Below, in pieces: positions 12,718 through 25,254 of a stretch of 64,000 nucleotides of DNA. The translations under genes were made by a program, and so were the position numbers. The notes beneath the pieces were generated by a model. It did not search any database. It was not told where the DNA came from and worked only from the letters and a program-made list of their open reading frames with translations. The first letter of the stretch is position 1. Every line of letters starts with the position of its first letter. The stretch comes from Allacma fusca. Taxonomy: Eukaryota; Arthropoda; Collembola; Symphypleona; Sminthuridae. The stretch spans positions 5,065,001-5,129,000 of the forward strand of contig OX359245.1 in the NCBI GenBank assembly GCA_947179485.1, written 5' to 3'.

Positions 12718-14610
12718 CAGTGCTCGGCACGGGTACGAAAAATCAGTACCCGTACCCGTATCCGTACCCGAAATGCGGGTATTGCAATATCTGGTATCTA
12801 TACCCGTACCCATACCCGAGTATCCGGGTACAAATATTTCATACCCGTACCCGCAATGTAATTTCAAACGATGTATCTGTACCCGCATTGTACCCGTACC
12901 CGAAAAATACTCGAAAATTGTACCCATACTCGGGTATCTCAGTGTCGTACCCGTACTCATACCCGGGTACGTTATCCCCATTTGTTTAAATGCAATAGTA
13001 CGTTACATGTAGATAATAATGTATGTCACCTTAGTGTGTAATTTTAACTAGCTAGAGCGGTTTTTCATATTGTATATTTTCATCGAAGGATGAAAAACTG
13101 GAAGCGTTTTTGATTAGAAATAAAATCAACTTGCATACTTGCAGATCCATCAAAATATTACCCACAGAACCGTTTAAAAATCAAAAGTGGAATGGAGTAG
13201 GTGAAGATCTTTAAAGTAAACTGTATTACTACATAGAATCACGTCTTTTAGTATGCCCCACATGCATTAAGTATTTACAAGTTGCAGAACACTTCCATCA
13301 TCAGCATAGGAGAAGAGGTAAAATAAATATTCCATTTCCCAATATTATCCACTTGCTTCTAAAAATGTGTCAAGATATTTTAGCTAAAAGAATGCTTCTA
13401 AAGGTTTAGTTTTTTATTGAATTTAAAAAAGTAAAATACCCTCTGCTGCATTTGTACAATTTCAAGGACTTTCAATTACCAAGCAGGTCCCTAATAATTG
13501 TGGACATGTTACAGATGATACATACAGATGAAGAAATCAAGCGTTTTCTAAATTTAAATTATTTCAAAAGAATCATGTAAAACAGAAGCAGCAACCCTGT
13601 AAGCAAAATAGCAAAGCAAAGTTCTTGCGTTACTTTCTTGACCGCTGCATGGTTTTGAGCTACAAGTATGGAACTAGTTTTGAAAAATCTGGAAGACACT
13701 ACTAAAAAGTAGGGAAGCCAAATCTTTTCCCCTTTTTATTTGTTTATGGGCTGATGGGCGAAGCGCTTTATGGTACTGGGCCTAAATGTTCATGCATTTT
13801 TGTACATAGAGATAATTAGCATGCAGTTTTTGCTTGGGACTTGGCAACTCGATTTTTCACTTCTTGATTTATTCGGCCTTTTCCACTAATTTTCTCATCT
13901 CAGTAGCTCTGTCTACAAATAACTTATTAATAGCTTGTTAGAAATATCCGCCTTCTCCTAATCAACTACCAATAACACAAAATAACTAGTCATATAACTC
14001 ATCGGAACTCCAATTTGTAAATTATATTCATTGTGGCTAATGAAGTATCATGTACGTTTGTCAAACACTCTTTTTGTAATTTAGTGACAAAATACTAGAT
14101 TATGAAGACACCCTGTTGTGAACTTCTATTTCGTTACTATTCCTCGTTTGTTTATTTATTTATACTTCCTAAGACATTTCCCTAAAAGCATATATTTTAG
14201 CTACACAGTCCGAAATACATTTACTGTGTGTTGTAAGGTTAAAAGGGTATGAACAATAAGCTACTTCTGTGCATTCAGAAACACTAAAAATACCGACAAA
14301 GGTTTCCAATGTACGAGCATGATGTCATAAAATTCATCAAAATGTCTCAATTCTTAACGTATCCACATACTCGGGTACAATGGTCGCGGGTACGACTCTA
14401 ATATACCCGTACCCAGTGGGTATATACCCATTTCGAAATACTTGTACCCATACCCATACCCGTATCCGTACCCGAAATTTTGAGGCGACCAAAGTGTACC
14501 CGGGTAGTACCCGGAATTGTTCGGGTACATAAAATCGGTACCCGAGTAGTACCTATACCCGTACCCGTACCCGTTTACCCGAGTATTACCCATACCCGTG
14601 CCGAGCACTG
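12718..14610. mobile_element. hAT-type MITE with GGGTA/TACCCG subterminal arrays, complete
   Basis: Perfect 18-bp terminal inverted repeats CAGTGCTCGGCACGGGTA start at 12718 and end at 14610. A perfect 8-bp target duplication CTGGATAC flanks them (12710-12717 and 14611-14618). Dense TACCCG/CGGGTA hexamer arrays follow at each end (about 12735-12980 and 14365-14600), and the core between them is AT-rich and non-coding. The CAG start and 8-bp duplication place it in hAT. The hexamer arrays make long spurious open frames rich in Tyr-Pro-Tyr; these are not genes. Confidence 0.92.
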
Positions 14611-14618
14611 CTGGATAC

Positions 14619-14922
14619 TGGGTGCCGCTGGATGTGCTGGGCCTGAATAATTACACACATCACTCTGAAAATCCAGGCCGCCAGGAGAGTCGGAGCACCT
14701 ATACAATGGGAGAGCTGTGTAGATTAAACCGAAAGCACAGCATTTCAGCAGCGCGTTATGGGATAAACTCTCCTCCCATGTTACGTAGTTTCTTCGCCAT
14801 AAGATTAGGAAATGATGTTAAAGATAAGAAATGTGAATAATAAAATGAAAAGCAGAAATGTAATACACGAATGTAAAAATGAACTTGTGTATGAGAACGC
14901 TCGAAAACGCAATAAACATATA
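14619..14922. other. Flank between two insertions
   Basis: Host-like sequence between the hAT MITE and the Tigger element. A frame open from the right MITE terminus to 14840 ends in a basic stretch, but no homology is recognised. Confidence 0.35.
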
Positions 14923-17197
14923 CAGTAAAACTTGTCTATAGTGGCCGGCTATATAATGGTTTCCTCGTTATTGTGGCCCATATCACGTTTCCCCGTCAGA
15001 AGTCCTATCTTTTAACATTAGGTGCACCCCGCATATAATAGTTTTTTATATAATGGTCCCCTGTCAATAATGGATGGGAATTTCTGCCCATTCATACAGA
15101 AATGCATGCTTTCAACTCTGCATACAATGGTCCGAATAAATAACAGTAAATTTAAATCGCGCGAAATTATTCAACTTGTGGAACGTCATGAACATTCCAT
15201 GCCATACATTTCTGAACCGGTGTTTGGGCTGCTGCTTCTTGTGAGTGATTACTTCTTTGTGCTCGGCATGATCATTTTTTGAAGTAATTTTAAAGTGACT
15301 TACAATTATGGCAAAATATAGAAAATCTCTTCCGCTTTCAAAAAAAATAGCAATATTAGAGTTATTAGAAAATGGTGCCTCTCAAAAGCAAGTTGCAGAA
15401 GATCTTAAAATGTCGAAATCATCAGTACAAAAAATATACTCGGATAAAATAAAAATTCGTGCGGAATACGCTCGTATCGGCCCCAAGGGGAAAAAAAGCA
15501 GAACATGCAAGTTTCCAAAAACCGACACAGCAATATTAGAATGGTTGTCATCAATGAGACATCAGCTCATCCCTGTTAATGGTCCGATGCTGGCAGCAAA
15601 GGCAAAATCTTTTGCTGAAAAATTCGGTGAAAATGGATTCACAGCTAGTAATGGTTGGGTTGATTCTTGGAAAAAGAGGCACGGTATTACATTTAATACA
15701 ATCTGCGGTGAATCTGGATCTGTCAATAATGAAGTGATCTCAAGATGGCTTGAAGATGTTTGGCCCAATATTCAAAAAGAATATTCTCCAAAGGATGTGT
15801 TCAACGCGGACGAAACCGGTTTTTTCTACAAATTGCTTCCTAGCAAGAGTTTGACGAGAAAGGGGGAGCGATGCTCGGGAGGAAAATTGTCAAAAGAGAG
15901 AATAACCGTAATGTTATGCTGTAATTCTGATGGAACCGAGAAGCTAAAACCCCTTGTAATCGGCAAATATGAAAATCCACGATGCTTCAAGTCCATCAAA
16001 AAGTCCTCTCTCCCGGTCAATTATTATTTTAATAAAAAAGCATGGATGGTTAGAGAGGTAATTTTTGATAAATCGTGAGTGAACAATAATTTCTAATATT
16101 TTATATTTGTAATCATTTAATTCATAAATTTATGTACAGATTTTTCTTACTTGGCTTCTAAATTTGGATCTTCAAATGCGATTTAAAAAACGCAAGATTT
16201 TGCTCTTGTTGGACAATTGCACTGCTCACGTTGTGAATGAAACGTTTCGGAATATCCGAGTCGAATTTCTACCAGCAAATACAACATCCAAGATACAACC
16301 TCTTGACCAGGGAATCATTCATGCACTGAAGAAACGGTACCGCACTCAACTTTTGAAAAAAATGATTGGGCAAATTGACATTGGAAACAAATTTGAAATC
16401 GATCTTCTGGAGGGAATAAAAGTGGTTGCATCATATAGGTCGCAAGTATCTACTCAAACCATTTTCAATTGTTTTCGTCATGCACAAATTGTTAAAGTTA
16501 TCGATCCTCCGGATAACTTCGAATCAGACGGGGTAGAAGAGATTATCGACGATTCTGTTTTGCAGCGGTTGGATTGTGGGGACATGGATGTTGACGAATA
16601 TTTTCGTATTGACGACCACGTAAGTTATGTTTAATTTAATTTGGACGTAGCTTATAGTTTGCAGTACAGTAAACTACTAGTTTACTACAAATTCTATTAA
16701 CATTTTTGTTATTACAGATAGTTACGTCCGAAGGAGTAAGCGACGAAGAAATAATTCAACGCCATAATGGCGAGAATGTTGCTAACGAGGTTGATTTGGA
16801 TTTGTCGGAAGAAGATGATCCGGAAATCGTTCGACAAGAAATCCCAACGAGCCACAAAATTGAACGTTATTTAGATTCGATTTCAAGTTGGATAATGAAT
16901 CAAGAAGACGATTGTGCTCAAGCCCACCAATGTGTACATTCCCTTCAAGAGTTTCTCGCGCGGAACAAGATTAAAAGTCTGAAGCAGTCCAAAATTAGTG
17001 ATTACTTTAATAAAGTGTAATTTTTAATAAAATATTTCGTTCTGAGCAACCAATAATGTATTACCAGTGCGTAATAATTATTTAATTGTAAGCACTGTAT
17101 ATAGTGGTTTGGACCACTATACCCAGTATAATGGCCACTGTAAATAGTGGTCAAATTTGGTTGCCCCTAGAGAAACCACTATAGACAAGTTTTACTG
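14923..17197. mobile_element. Full-length Tigger (pogo) DNA transposon
   Basis: Terminal inverted repeats begin CAGTAAAACTTGTCTATAGT at 14923 and end with its reverse complement at 17197. The TA target-site duplications at 14921-14922 and 17198-17199 are as expected for Tc1/mariner-pogo. Further inside, both ends repeat ATAGTGG and TATAATGG words. It encloses a transposase that reads through three exons without a lesion, so this 2,275-bp copy may be autonomous. Confidence 0.93.
15308..17020 (+). CDS. Tigger/pogo transposase, three exons, apparently intact
   Basis: Cut-and-paste transposase of the pogo group. Exons inferred: 15308-16057, 16140-16619 and 16718-17020, with GT-AG introns of 82 and 98 bp and all joins in phase 0, giving about 510 residues. 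Residues 1-55 are a CENP-B-type psq helix-turn-helix (LSKKIAILELLENGASQKQV). Residues ~80-125 form the second CENP-B DNA-binding helix set (AKSFAEKFGENGF, GWVDSWKKRHGI). The DDE domain follows, with Asp in FNADETGFFYKLLP, Asp in ILLLLDNCTAH and a third Asp in IQPLDQGII, together with the family motif FLPANTTSKIQPLD. The acidic C-terminal tail in exon 3 is typical. ATG 15308 is the first in frame and lies about 385 bp inside the element. The sequence is free of stops and frameshifts, unlike the other transposons nearby. Confidence 0.93.
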
Positions 17198-18072
17198 TAT
17201 ACACATCCATAAATGTTCTGTGTGGGTCTTTGTACCTCGGACAGCGCCTCCGTCGGAGCCGTGGGTACTAGTATACATTTTATTCCTGTAATTTAAGTCC
17301 TATTGTAATTTCCTGAATTCAAGCGGATGATCCGGTATTCTCTAAAATTAATTGAGTTGAGTGACACATTACCTAATGAGTCACTGTAAACGTTTAAATT
17401 GTGTGGTGACATTTGTTCGGAAGTTATCATGAGGACATACAAGCGGACGCAGAGACAAACGAACATCCAAACATACCTGGGCGTTTCGTGTGCACTCGCA
17501 CTCACCTCGCACTCAGTTAAAACTGTTTATCTTTGAACTCCTCTCGCGCTCGCACTCGCTCTCATAGCCCTCTCGCACCCCTGAGTGAGTGTTATAAATA
17601 ATGGCTCAATTAATGGCTAATTAATAAGTGCTCTAGTATACCAATACGGTTGAACTTGCCATTTAATTACATAATTTCCTGTAACCCTACCACCAGTCTC
17701 AGCTACTCTGATTTTAAACTTTCTCAGTGTGATTTTAGCTACTGTACACTTAGGGCAGTGTACTGGCTTGGGTTTGCTTAGATCATAATTTCTAAGAACC
17801 TTAAAAACGTTTTTAATGAAAAAACGTAAGTTAACATATTTTACCACACCTGCTTATTTGTTCTAGGGCAGAAAATAGCAGGAATCTGCCTACAAGAAGT
17901 TGCGGATTAATATTAACATAAACTTCCTATTCACCCTAACAACAAGAACAATATTTCCTTGGGGTTGATTTTATAATAAGCATGACCGCGCTCAATGAAA
18001 TATCCAGGATACAATTTGCAACCACGGAACAATAGTATGTTTGTGTGTGATCTATAACAAACTGGTTGTGAG

Positions 18073-18423
18073 CAGTCATTCCGAATGACTTCGGCAAAAC
18101 TTTAATGGGTAGGAGCAAGTTTTTGCTTTTCAAATTATTTTGCTAAAAATAACTTTTTTAAATTGAAATATATTACGGCTGAAAATAAGTTTAATTGTAA
18201 AAAATATTTGTAAAGCCAGAAGTTTGAATTGAAAATGTCAGACAAAGTTGAACTTCTAGTCTATAGTTTAACTATAGTTAATGTTTGGGCTTGAGCAATA
18301 ATGATCTATATAATTATGCACAGAAACACGACTGCACACATGCATGAGTGCATTTACCCGGGCCCTGGCCAGAGTATAAACTATTACAAACTGAAGGTAT
18401 TTTAATACTTCTAAACATACAAT
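18073..18423 (+). repeat. Left long terminal inverted repeat of the hAT
   Basis: Pairs in inverted orientation with 25255-26344 (the latter interrupted by a MITE). It contains the landmarks TTGGGCTTGAGCAAT (in sense TTTGGGCTTGAGCAATAATG), CCCGGGCCCTGGCCAGAGTA and TAATACTTCT. Here ATAATTATATAGATC represents the empty target of the MITE inserted in the right copy. Confidence 0.9.
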
Positions 18424-18869
18424 GTAAGGTGTGTGAATATGAAATGTGTAAAACCATGATAGGTGATAATTTATTATTACATTTTATTATTATATGTTAG
18501 TAATAAAACTAATTACATATAGTTTGAAAAACAATACAGTCCCACCTACATGTTTTGACTGATTTCCAGGGTAAAAATTTTAAGTGATAACAAATGGATG
18601 AGGATAAAATCGTCAGTTTAAGCTAATAAATAAACAATATTAATTATTAAACCTGTATTGCCGCAGAAGCAGGACAGTTCGGCAATGTCGATCAAAAGCT
18701 TTAATAAGACCAAGAATTAACCTTGCATTAAAACGCAAGTCCAAGTACGTTTCCTCTTCCAGAGAATATGTTGGCGTCTTTTACATGGACACACTATATA
18801 TATATTTAATTCAATAGTAACAAAATTGAAAATTTCATGAATGATAAGGGTTTTTTTATAAGTAAGCTA

Positions 18870-21800
18870 TCATTCGTATATCCTGCTCTTTGAAAACAAA
18901 CTCGAAAACGTTTCTTCTGCTGGCTTTCTTCCGCGATTCATAGTATCATCGTCCACACGAGCATAACTCTTCAGAAACTCAATTGTATACTCGTAAACAT
19001 TGAAGAGCTCAATGTCTGGACCATTAATTTTTACTGTCATTAAGGCATCTAGGGTGCCTTTGTCCATTCGTGATCGCCCTTTGGTCTTCAAATTATTCAT
19101 GATCGAAAATCCTGTTCAAAATTGGCAGTTAAGCCAAAGACAACGCTTATAATGCATTTATCGAGAATCAATATTGTGCTCGTATTTTCATAGGAAACAA
19201 ATAAACTACCTTACCCCTTTCAACTTCACTGGACGTGAACGGAGTTACCATAACGTATCCCAGGATCTCTTTGGTTAAAGGAGTCCATTGATCTGCACAC
19301 AGTGTCAAAGCTAAAGGCCAAAACCTGGTGGGATCAGCCGAGTTGTCCAGGGCGGATCCTTCCGTGGTGGCAAGACATGAAACAACGCCAACCCACTCGG
19401 ATTTGAACTGATTGCAATTAGCTTCATTTACGCTGTAAAACTTGCATAGGAATTTAATGCGAGCTTCATTACTTTGTGCAACATGGTAGCTTTCAGCTCT
19501 TGGATCAGCGAGATAATATGTATCCAAGTTATGTTCTTCCACCTCATCAAACTGGATTTTAAAATTCAAGTTGACTGGGTTGAATAGTTCAAATGACTCC
19601 AAAAGATCCAAAGAAAAATATTTCTTAACAGAAACAATTATATTTTTGTACAATCCATCTCTTACTTCGGTGTAGTCCATTACCACTTCAAACCGATTTG
19701 TCAACTGAAATCCGTTAATAAGTACTTCTTCACAAGCATCGTAATTGTTCAAAGTACAATCCCCGTCATCACATATACCTGGGCATGCTGTATTTTGAAG
19801 GAAACTTTTAATTGCCGATCCTTTGTTGTTATGAAGGTCCTCCATTTCTTCTAGGATACCATAAATAAGTTTACCCTTTCCAACCAGCGTGGCTGAAGAT
19901 TCTTGCAATTTCTTTGAAGCAGTTTTGAATGACGAAAGAATATCTAGGAATTCATGCAACACAATTAAATACGTTTTATCTGTCATTCGATTGTAATGCT
20001 CATCTGCATTTCTCCGTGAGGTGTCATAAAAACTACCGTCCTTTCGAATCCGGTCCAGGTCTTCCAATATTCCGTACAGCATTTGATGGATAGTTTCCAG
20101 CGCTTTAAAATGTGACTCGCTCCAACGCACGTTCCAGATGTATTTCATCCGTTTTGCATTCATTTCAAGCTCTTCAGCTGTTTGTAAAAAGTGCATCCAT
20201 TTTTTGTAGCCTCGAGAAGAATAGAACGTGTATAACTCATTTAGAGTCTGCTCAAACGTTTCGAAAAATGAATATTGCCATTTTCTTATTTCGTCAATCG
20301 GGTCGTCATCGTCCAACTCTTCCAGCACATGCCTGTCAGGTTTTATACCGTACTTGTAGGCACTATCTAGCTTATGTGCAAGGCAAACTACATTAGGAAC
20401 GTCCCTCCCAACGTATTCTTGCAGGTGCGTTTTAAATGATTTCTTTGTTCCAATCATCACAGCTGCTCCATCACTGGAAAATGACACGATGTTGGACTTG
20501 AAATATTTTTCAAACCCAATAACCAGTTCGTCATCTTTTTTAATTTGCTTTACAAAATAAGTTGACATTTCAGCAGCGGTCTCACCTTCGGCCATGTGTA
20601 TTAGTGAGTAAAAATGAGTAATGGGATATTTATCTTCTAGTACTTGAATATAAACTGCCAAGAACGGAATATTAAAGCTTGTTGATGAGTCGATTATTAT
20701 TGAAAAAGGTTGCTCTTCCGTTGTGAGATGATGAAGTAGTTTATGACGGAATGTATTCGCTAACACCTTCGCAATTATAGGGGGAGCGTTATCAGTGTGG
20801 TGTTTTGTTCCAACATTAGCTCCAGTTTTTCTGATACCCTTCATTAGAGATTCATGCGTCTGGAATGGTAATCCAGCCATGATCTCAGAGTAAACAATAA
20901 GAAGCAAGTTCATTGTAGCGTTAAAAGTGGCTTTCTCCTTATCCTCAAAGTAAGCAATTATTTCTGTAACTTCATCATGTGTAACTTATCTCTCCATTCT
21001 TCCATAGAAATCCATAGCTTCTGTATGCAACGTTGTGGGTTCATGTTTTCGAATTGCATTTCCGTTGTCATACGTATCAGAAGATAAATATCCAGCAGTT
21101 ACTATTTTTGATTTAGCTTTAATATCCGGCCGGAATCCAATTCCTAGATACGATTTGCAAGCCTTGCATGTGAATCTGCACTCATCGTCAGCAAAATCTA
21201 TCCATTTTTGAATCGATTCACTTTCTAGCATTTTTGTTTTTTTGGGGAATAAACTATGGCATTTATCGACCCAACTATGGCGAAATTCGTGCGTTCGGAT
21301 TTGTTGAAGCTGTTCGCCAGTAATTACATGTAGTGGTTTACTAGTTGTAGTAATTAATTTGTGGTTTTCTGAGTATTCCGTAGTTGCAATATCTTCTATT
21401 TGATTATTATCTTCACAAGCATTTGATTCGCCAGGAGTCTCTTGTTTTATCACGAAAGCGCTTGCGTCGAAACCTTCGTATACTGGACTACACATACTAA
21501 GACTCATGTCATTTTCTGCAGCTTCGAGCAATCTCCATGTTTCTGTATACATGGGTGTTGATATTTCAGGCCAAAAATATTCAAATTGCTCAAAGTTAAA
21601 ATTTTCATTGTCTCCCAAAAGAACCATGTCAATCGCCGTTTCAGATATTCGTTTGATTTGTTGAGTTGTTAGCAGTCTGGCTGCCATTTCACCATCGGGA
21701 TTGAAATAAAGATTGAATGATTTTTTCTCGGCTTTACTTAATCCCCGTAATAAAATAATTGAGTAAGAATGATCCATGGGAACTGGAAGCATCCGATTTC

Positions 21801-22347
21801 TTACTGTTCTTGAAAACACGGATTGGATGTGTGGTGTGGCTGTAGAAATCTGAACATTAGCGACATCCGGAGAACCGATTACAACGAATGGTACAGAGCC
21901 ATCATGAGGGAAATTGTCAAAGCTGACAACCATAGCCAGTTCAAGAGGAGGTCCTTGAATAATAATCATGGTGTATTCTGACAAAGCATTTTTAGGTTGG
22001 TTTCCTGGGCGTTTTTGACAGGTAGACTGCAATTCGATGAAAGGGGATACCTCACTTTCCAAAGACCAATCTGTATAATATATAGTTAAGATATATGGCG
22101 TTTAAAAGCTTCAAACTGGGAATCAAAAATATGATTGAAATTACAATAAAGCAAACGGGTTGGCAAAAAATGTACTCGAAAAACATTTACCTAACTTGAC
22201 TTCGGAAAATTTTAATTGGCATCGAGGCCCATCATATTTCTTCCGTTTGGGGGGAGGATCGCCTAAAGAATGGTTAATTGGGGCCAAGTTTCCAAATGGA
22301 ATTAAAAACAGAAATAGGATGACGGTCATCTTCATTGTTAGCAACAA
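18870..22347 (-). pseudogene. hAT transposase, three exons, one premature stop
   Basis: Exons on the minus strand: about 22347-22191 (start uncertain), 22070-19215 and 19111-18870, with GT-AG introns of 120 and 103 bp, about 1,085 codons. The first part (roughly 22060-21350) is a region I do not recognise. Next is a Cys/His zinc-binding segment (FTCKACKSYLG ... RKHEPTTLH, about 21180-21040) as in KIAA1586/ZMYM-like hAT proteins. The RNase-H-like core follows with FSIIIDSSTS, SFSSDGAAVMIG, VCLAHKLD and IWNVRWSESHFKAL. The C-terminal dimerisation region crosses the last intron as SSEVERG|FSIMNNLKTKGR. The only lesion is an in-frame TAA at 20986-20988: the same frame continues immediately after it (VTHDEVTEIIAYF) into the catalytic part. 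Either a single nonsense mutation inactivated this copy or the stop is read through. It lies wholly within the hAT long repeats. Confidence 0.85.
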
Positions 22348-22421
22348 GTCTACAACGAAACATCAGTTAAATAACAACTTAGAATTTCAGGTATATTGTC
22401 AACATTTTATGAACTCACTAC

Positions 22422-23285
22422 CAGGGCTGGTCATTCGAATTGGAATTAAAATTGAAATGGGTATTTTATTCCTATTTTTTGGTATTTTAATCGGAATTGT
22501 TATTCTTAAATATATTTTTTATAATTATTATTATAATAATAATTTTATTTTTATAAGTTTTTAAATCTATAATGAATCGAAAAGAAATATATGTATTCGA
22601 ATTAGCATTCAAAATATACTTGAATACTGCATCCAATGCTTAGATATCAAAACAATCCGTGACATTTTGAAGTCTATCATGTAAATTTAAACAACAAAAG
22701 AAGTTTACAGTCAGCCATTAAACATTAGTTTAAACTACTCATTGGAATACAAAATTCAGGATTACGTGTGCCTCCATAAAATGACTCATAGCAACTACTA
22801 ATTTTTTCTTGAAATGAATTTGCTGCAATATGTATGCAATGAATTCATTTATAAGTAATTTTCTCAATTGATAAAAAGGGGTCTAATTTTGTCAGTGGAA
22901 AAGGCATGCAGCTCACGTTTTTACTACTGGAGTATCCCTGAAAAACAAAGTGAATCAAGTTATATACGGTTATGGTACTTGTGTAGACTAAGTAATTAAT
23001 ACCTTTATAAAGTGGTCTGGGATATTCACTGGCTTCTTTTCATAGCTGCCGAATTTAGATACATTCGGGTTTAAATGTTACGATGTTTTTCGAGACTCTA
23101 GTAAATCCAGGTATTAATATTTAATTAATAACTTATTTGCATTATATTGGAAATCATAGAAAATATTCGAATAAATTGGATGGGAATTTTCAGTTTTTGA
23201 AACAAACATTTGAATTGGGATTGGAATGCGTTATGGCTAATCTTAATCAGAATGGTATCCATATTTTTCGAATACGCCAGCCCTG
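22422..23285. mobile_element. hAT-type MITE, CAGGGCTGG family, nested
   Basis: Termini CAGGGCTGGTCATTCGAAT (22422) and ATTCGAATACGCCAGCCCTG-type end (ending 23285) are inverted. The flanking octamers CTCACTAC (22414-22421) and TTCACTGT (23286-23293) agree at five of eight positions, and all differences are transitions, consistent with an eroded duplication. It is 864 bp and non-coding. It lies upstream of the first transposase exon of the host hAT. Confidence 0.8.
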
Positions 23286-25254
23286 TTCACTGTAGGAATT
23301 ATTTACTGATAAAGCGTTATCAAATAAAATCATAAATTCTCGTAATGTATACATAAATCCTATTCCTCAAATCTACGAAAAATATTGCCTTAAAGTTTAC
23401 TTACGTCTGAATGAATGTTGCAGTTTTGAAGTTGTTGTAGGGAAAGTAGTCTTGAAATGAAACTTGAAAGTTCTGAACCGTCTTTTTTGCTGCTTTTTTA
23501 AGACTGTTTGTTCAAAAAAATTATATTTAGTAAATTTAAAAATGTATTTGAGTATATATCATTAGGCAGAATATATTTAAGCATAACAATGAAATACTAT
23601 CAAAGGGCTGAGTTTGTAATTTGTGTCAAATTAAATATACCACAATAGTGAAGCCAGCTTTATACTGATTTCTGTAAGGCGTCTAAAACACAGGAAGTAT
23701 GGATTCTCCAATTATTGTAGTGGCAGCTCTACTAATCGACCAGGAAAATCTTAAAGACGTTTAAGTTGGTTCACTTTATTCCAGCTTCTGGGGAAAATAT
23801 CAACAGGAAATACTGCAAAAATCAAAATAAAATAATTCTACAAATCTCTAATTTTTACTTGAAAAAAATAGTAGGTAAGATAAGCGGACATTTATAGGAA
23901 TTGATGAGAATTGGTAATTTGGAAAGAATTGGGTTGTAACAGGACCAACTATTTTTACTTTTGCTGAGTAAAACTTATGTATACTAAATAATAATTTTAC
24001 ATTACAACCTCAATATACACGATGTACACTTCCCCCACCAGTGTCAGTCACCTTTGATGCAGCGCCACACAATTAAATATTTTCGAAAGTAGATGTAATA
24101 AAAATATATAAAGTTAAAGTTCCAATATTACAAAATCAACCAATATAACTTTTCAGAGAATAAACTTCATGAATGTTGAGTTTCGGATCCCTATTTTGTT
24201 CTTGGAAACGGCAATGTGCAAGATAGGTTGCATTTCCCAACCCATAAATTCCTTTGGGCAATTATTAATGAATTTAATCATGTTTTGATTTCAGCCAAGT
24301 TATTGCGATTTCAATGAACGCACTTTTTAATGATTATATTTGTGTTCCCGGAAATAGTAAAATTGATAATATTTTACACGGTCACACTTTCAATCGAAAT
24401 CACAGCCACGAATTATTAAACGAATTCATGCGCGAAATGGGTTTAAGAGGACTGGGAGTGTCCATTAACTACTATTGACTCTAGATATCTGAATGAAACA
24501 AATGAAGATACTAGACCTCAATAATTTCACAGACGTATTAAAATTTACTGAAATGAGTGTGATATTGTTACCGCCTTTATTGCTTCCACCAATGTATTGC
24601 TGGAACATGAATCCTTGGCACTGCTGAGGCATGATGAAGGCATGAAATTACCAATCCAATGAGACTTGCACGTTGTTATCAACAAGTCATGAGTCATGAG
24701 GTTTTAACTCTATGGACTCTTTAAGATTCAGTTTTTGTAGCTTGAGGTGAATATTTACGGAAGTTCGAAACTCTATATACAAGAACGTATAGCCCTTTGC
24801 TGAAACAAACTAGAAGCAACTACCGTACATTAGAGTCGTGCCAAGTGAGTTATGAATCCTATGCATAATTGAGAGATAGGGTAAGGAAATCAACAATACA
24901 AAGTGAATTTCCTTTGTAGTTGTAATGCAAAAATACTTACCAGTATATGAACATGCCACTATATCTTACTAGTATATAATGTACTTGTAATCCTGGGGAA
25001 TATTCATTGAAACCCATATAAAGCGAATGTAGTATAAAAGGAAACCACTACATATGAAATTCACTGCACGTGTAGACACAAAGAACTAAAATTATTATAA
25101 AAATATCTCAAATCGTTATGTGGTCTTAAACGGTAACAAAGGTTTAGCTCATTATAAGAAATGTTTACAATGTCAGTTTTAATACTAATATGCAATAAAA
25201 TGTAGTAATAAATAACTCTCTAATATTATTTTTACAAATTTCCCCATTTAAAAT
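23286..25254. other. Interior of the hAT, non-coding
   Basis: No frame over about 60 codons on either strand and no recognised domain. It would hold the promoter side of the minus-strand transposase. This nearly 2 kb of unexplained interior may include further eroded insertions. Confidence 0.5.

Noticed and set aside
12443..13012. 189-codon forward frame and overlapping frames rich in Tyr-Pro-Val
   Set aside because: Produced by the TACCCG hexamer array of the MITE that starts at 12718; open in several frames at once.
14354..14608. 84-codon minus frame with GYGYGY repeats
   Set aside because: Same hexamer array at the other end of the MITE.
12594..14840. A host gene interrupted by the hAT MITE at CTGGATAC
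   Set aside because: A frame does stay open across the rejoined target, but neighbouring frames are open too and no homology is recognised.
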